DNA of 6,477 nucleotides from Bacteroidota bacterium (GTDB lineage: Bacteria > Bacteroidota > Bacteroidia > Bacteroidales > UBA10428): positions 1 through 6,477 of the forward strand of contig JAJUGM010000200.1 of assembly GCA_029268165.1 (NCBI GenBank). The letters are read 5' to 3'. A program made the translations under genes and the position numbers. Positions 5,462 to 6,477 of the stretch are shown here, one piece after another. Under the pieces are notes generated by a model. The model did not search any database. It was given only the letters and a program-made list of their open reading frames with translations, and was not told the DNA's origin. Within the stretch, counting starts at the first letter, position 1; the number at the start of each line of letters is the position of its first letter.

Positions 5462-6477
5462 TGACAAAAATACTTATAGCCACAATAAAAAATATACAAC
5501 ACTACTATGAAATAGAAAGTAAACATTTGTTGTATGTTGATAAACAAGATAATTTAAGATGTATATCAAAAGATGATTTTATAGAGAGTTGGAATTTTAG
5601 GAATGTATATAACTTTTTTATTAACGGACAATATGTTGTTTGTGGGATAGTTGGTAATAAAAGGACTGTTATATTAAATTTAATTAGTGGTGAAAAGATT
5701 AAAGAGTTTGATTTCGATTTGAATATAAGAGGTAAAAGGACAGAATTATATTATTATGGGTCAAGATACATAGGAGATAAACCTATGATAATAAAGTTTG
5801 ATTTAAGTAAAAATGAATTAGCAGGAATTTTTCCTTCATTATTTGGGATAAAAGCAATTATAGATGATGTTTACTATATAGCTGTTCAAAAAAAGAGAAT
5901 TCTGTATAAAAAGTTAATAGAAACCGACACTACCCTTTGGCAGTTTGACATTAGTCAGTTCGGGACATACAAGGTAAGAGATTATATAAAGAAGGTATAT
6001 GAGGAGCGGCAGCGTGAGATAAACCGGGTATATTACCACAACAACAAAATCATAGTAACACTTTCAAGGGCTATCATAGCGTTGAACCCGGAGGATGGTA
6101 AGTTGCTATGGAAGGTTGATTTTGAGAATTATGATCCGGTAAATTTAATTTTTGATGAATATTTAGCATATTCGGGAACTTTAGTATATTTTGCTATTAT
6201 AGATATAGAAAGAGGCATAAAAATTTTTGACAAGGGATTTTATGAAGCGATTATAGAAGGACACAAGTTAACACAAATAAATTTTGTAGGGATAACCTTG
6301 CATAAGGGATATATTTGGTATACACATACAGAGGGAAGAAGAAAATTTCTATTAAAAGCCGATTCAAAAAATGGTGAGATTATTGATGGTATGTCATTAG
6401 ATTCAAGAGTACCAACACATTCTCCTATGTTTGATGTCAATCGGATGTATATATTGGATCAGGAAGGGACACTGTAT
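5461..6477 (+). CDS. Beta-propeller-like hypothetical protein, candidate immunity protein (3'-truncated)
   Basis: An ATG at 5461, overlapping the preceding TAA as TAATG, opens 339 codons without a stop to the window edge. I know no named family for it. There is no signal peptide or membrane helix, so it should be cytosolic. Short beta-rich segments alternate with turns, and several resemble PQQ/WD-like propeller blades: L-L-Y-V-D-K-Q-D-N-L-R-C-I (23-35), L-N-L-I-S-G-E-K-I-K-E-F (73-84), the clearest A-L-N-P-E-D-G-K-L-L-W-K-V-D (207-220), K-A-D-S-K-N-G-E-I-I-D-G (299-310), and M-Y-I-L-D-Q-E-G-T-L-Y at the edge. The last looks like a final blade, so perhaps only a few residues are missing. Base composition is very AT-rich; the first five Ile codons are all ATA, unlike pdxJ. 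Coupling to the toxin-like remnant and cytosolic location suggest an immunity protein. Alternatives are an unrelated propeller protein or the host-cell partner of some other lost gene. Confidence 0.65.
   Translation, partial: MTKILIATIKNIQHYYEIESKHLLYVDKQDNLRCISKDDFIESWNFRNVYNFFINGQYVVCGIVGNKRTVILNLISGEKIKEFDFDLNIRGKRTELYYYGSRYIGDKPMIIKFDLSKNELAGIFPSLFGIKAIIDDVYYIAVQKKRILYKKLIETDTTLWQFDISQFGTYKVRDYIKKVYEERQREINRVYYHNNKIIVTLSRAIIALNPEDGKLLWKVDFENYDPVNLIFDEYLAYSGTLVYFAIIDIERGIKIFDKGFYEAIIEGHKLTQINFVGITLHKGYIWYTHTEGRRKFLLKADSKNGEIIDGMSLDSRVPTHSPMFDVNRMYILDQEGTLY

Noticed and set aside
6240..6440. 66-codon minus-strand frame near the right edge
   Set aside because: It lies opposite the long open frame from 5461, which shows propeller-like repeats; no evidence for a gene on the other strand.

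Overview
The window looks like a chromosomal segment of a Bacteroidota bacterium (Bacteroidales/Cytophagales-like; the genus cannot be read from the sequence). The grounds are a Bacteroidota-type PdxJ (N-I-N-K start, H-P-R-P-D-E-R motif), a CBS protein of the kind found in this phylum, a small signal-peptide protein with a PID-CTERM-like tail, absence of clear Shine-Dalgarno sequences, and one site resembling the phylum's TTTG / TAnnTTTG promoter.

Layout. Bases 2-151 hold the 3' end of a small exported or membrane-anchored protein. A glycan-degradation pair follows, transcribed tail to tail with 6 bases between them: a Tat-type signal GH88/GH105-like hydrolase (262-1329, +) and a GH5 lipoprotein (1336-2457, -). 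The GH5 gene shares an ATGA stop/start with the CBS-domain gene upstream of it (2454-3119, -). A 105-base divergent intergenic region separates the CBS gene from a two-gene operon on the + strand: pdxJ for vitamin B6 synthesis (3225-3944) and an alpha/beta hydrolase starting on the very next base (3945-4775).

Bases 4776-5053 carry no gene. They hold two structured repeats: a 21-bp near-perfect hairpin (4806-4861) and a composite inverted repeat of about 150 bp (4905-5053) with 17-nt outer arms and a 29/30-nt inner stem. To the right, the sequence changes to AT-rich DNA with heavy ATA use. It contains a headless reading frame with a D-x8-E-F-K nuclease-like motif and an in-frame TGA (5054-5461). 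That frame overlaps by one base (TAATG) a large open frame that runs off the window (5461-6477 and beyond). The large frame encodes a cytosolic protein with beta-propeller-like repeats.

The most interesting reading is that the right end is a decayed polymorphic toxin C-terminal domain with a still-intact, translationally coupled beta-propeller immunity protein, docked beside housekeeping genes at a repeat element. The toxin/immunity assignment is inference. The reading frames, the stop codon, the overlap and the repeats are visible in the sequence.
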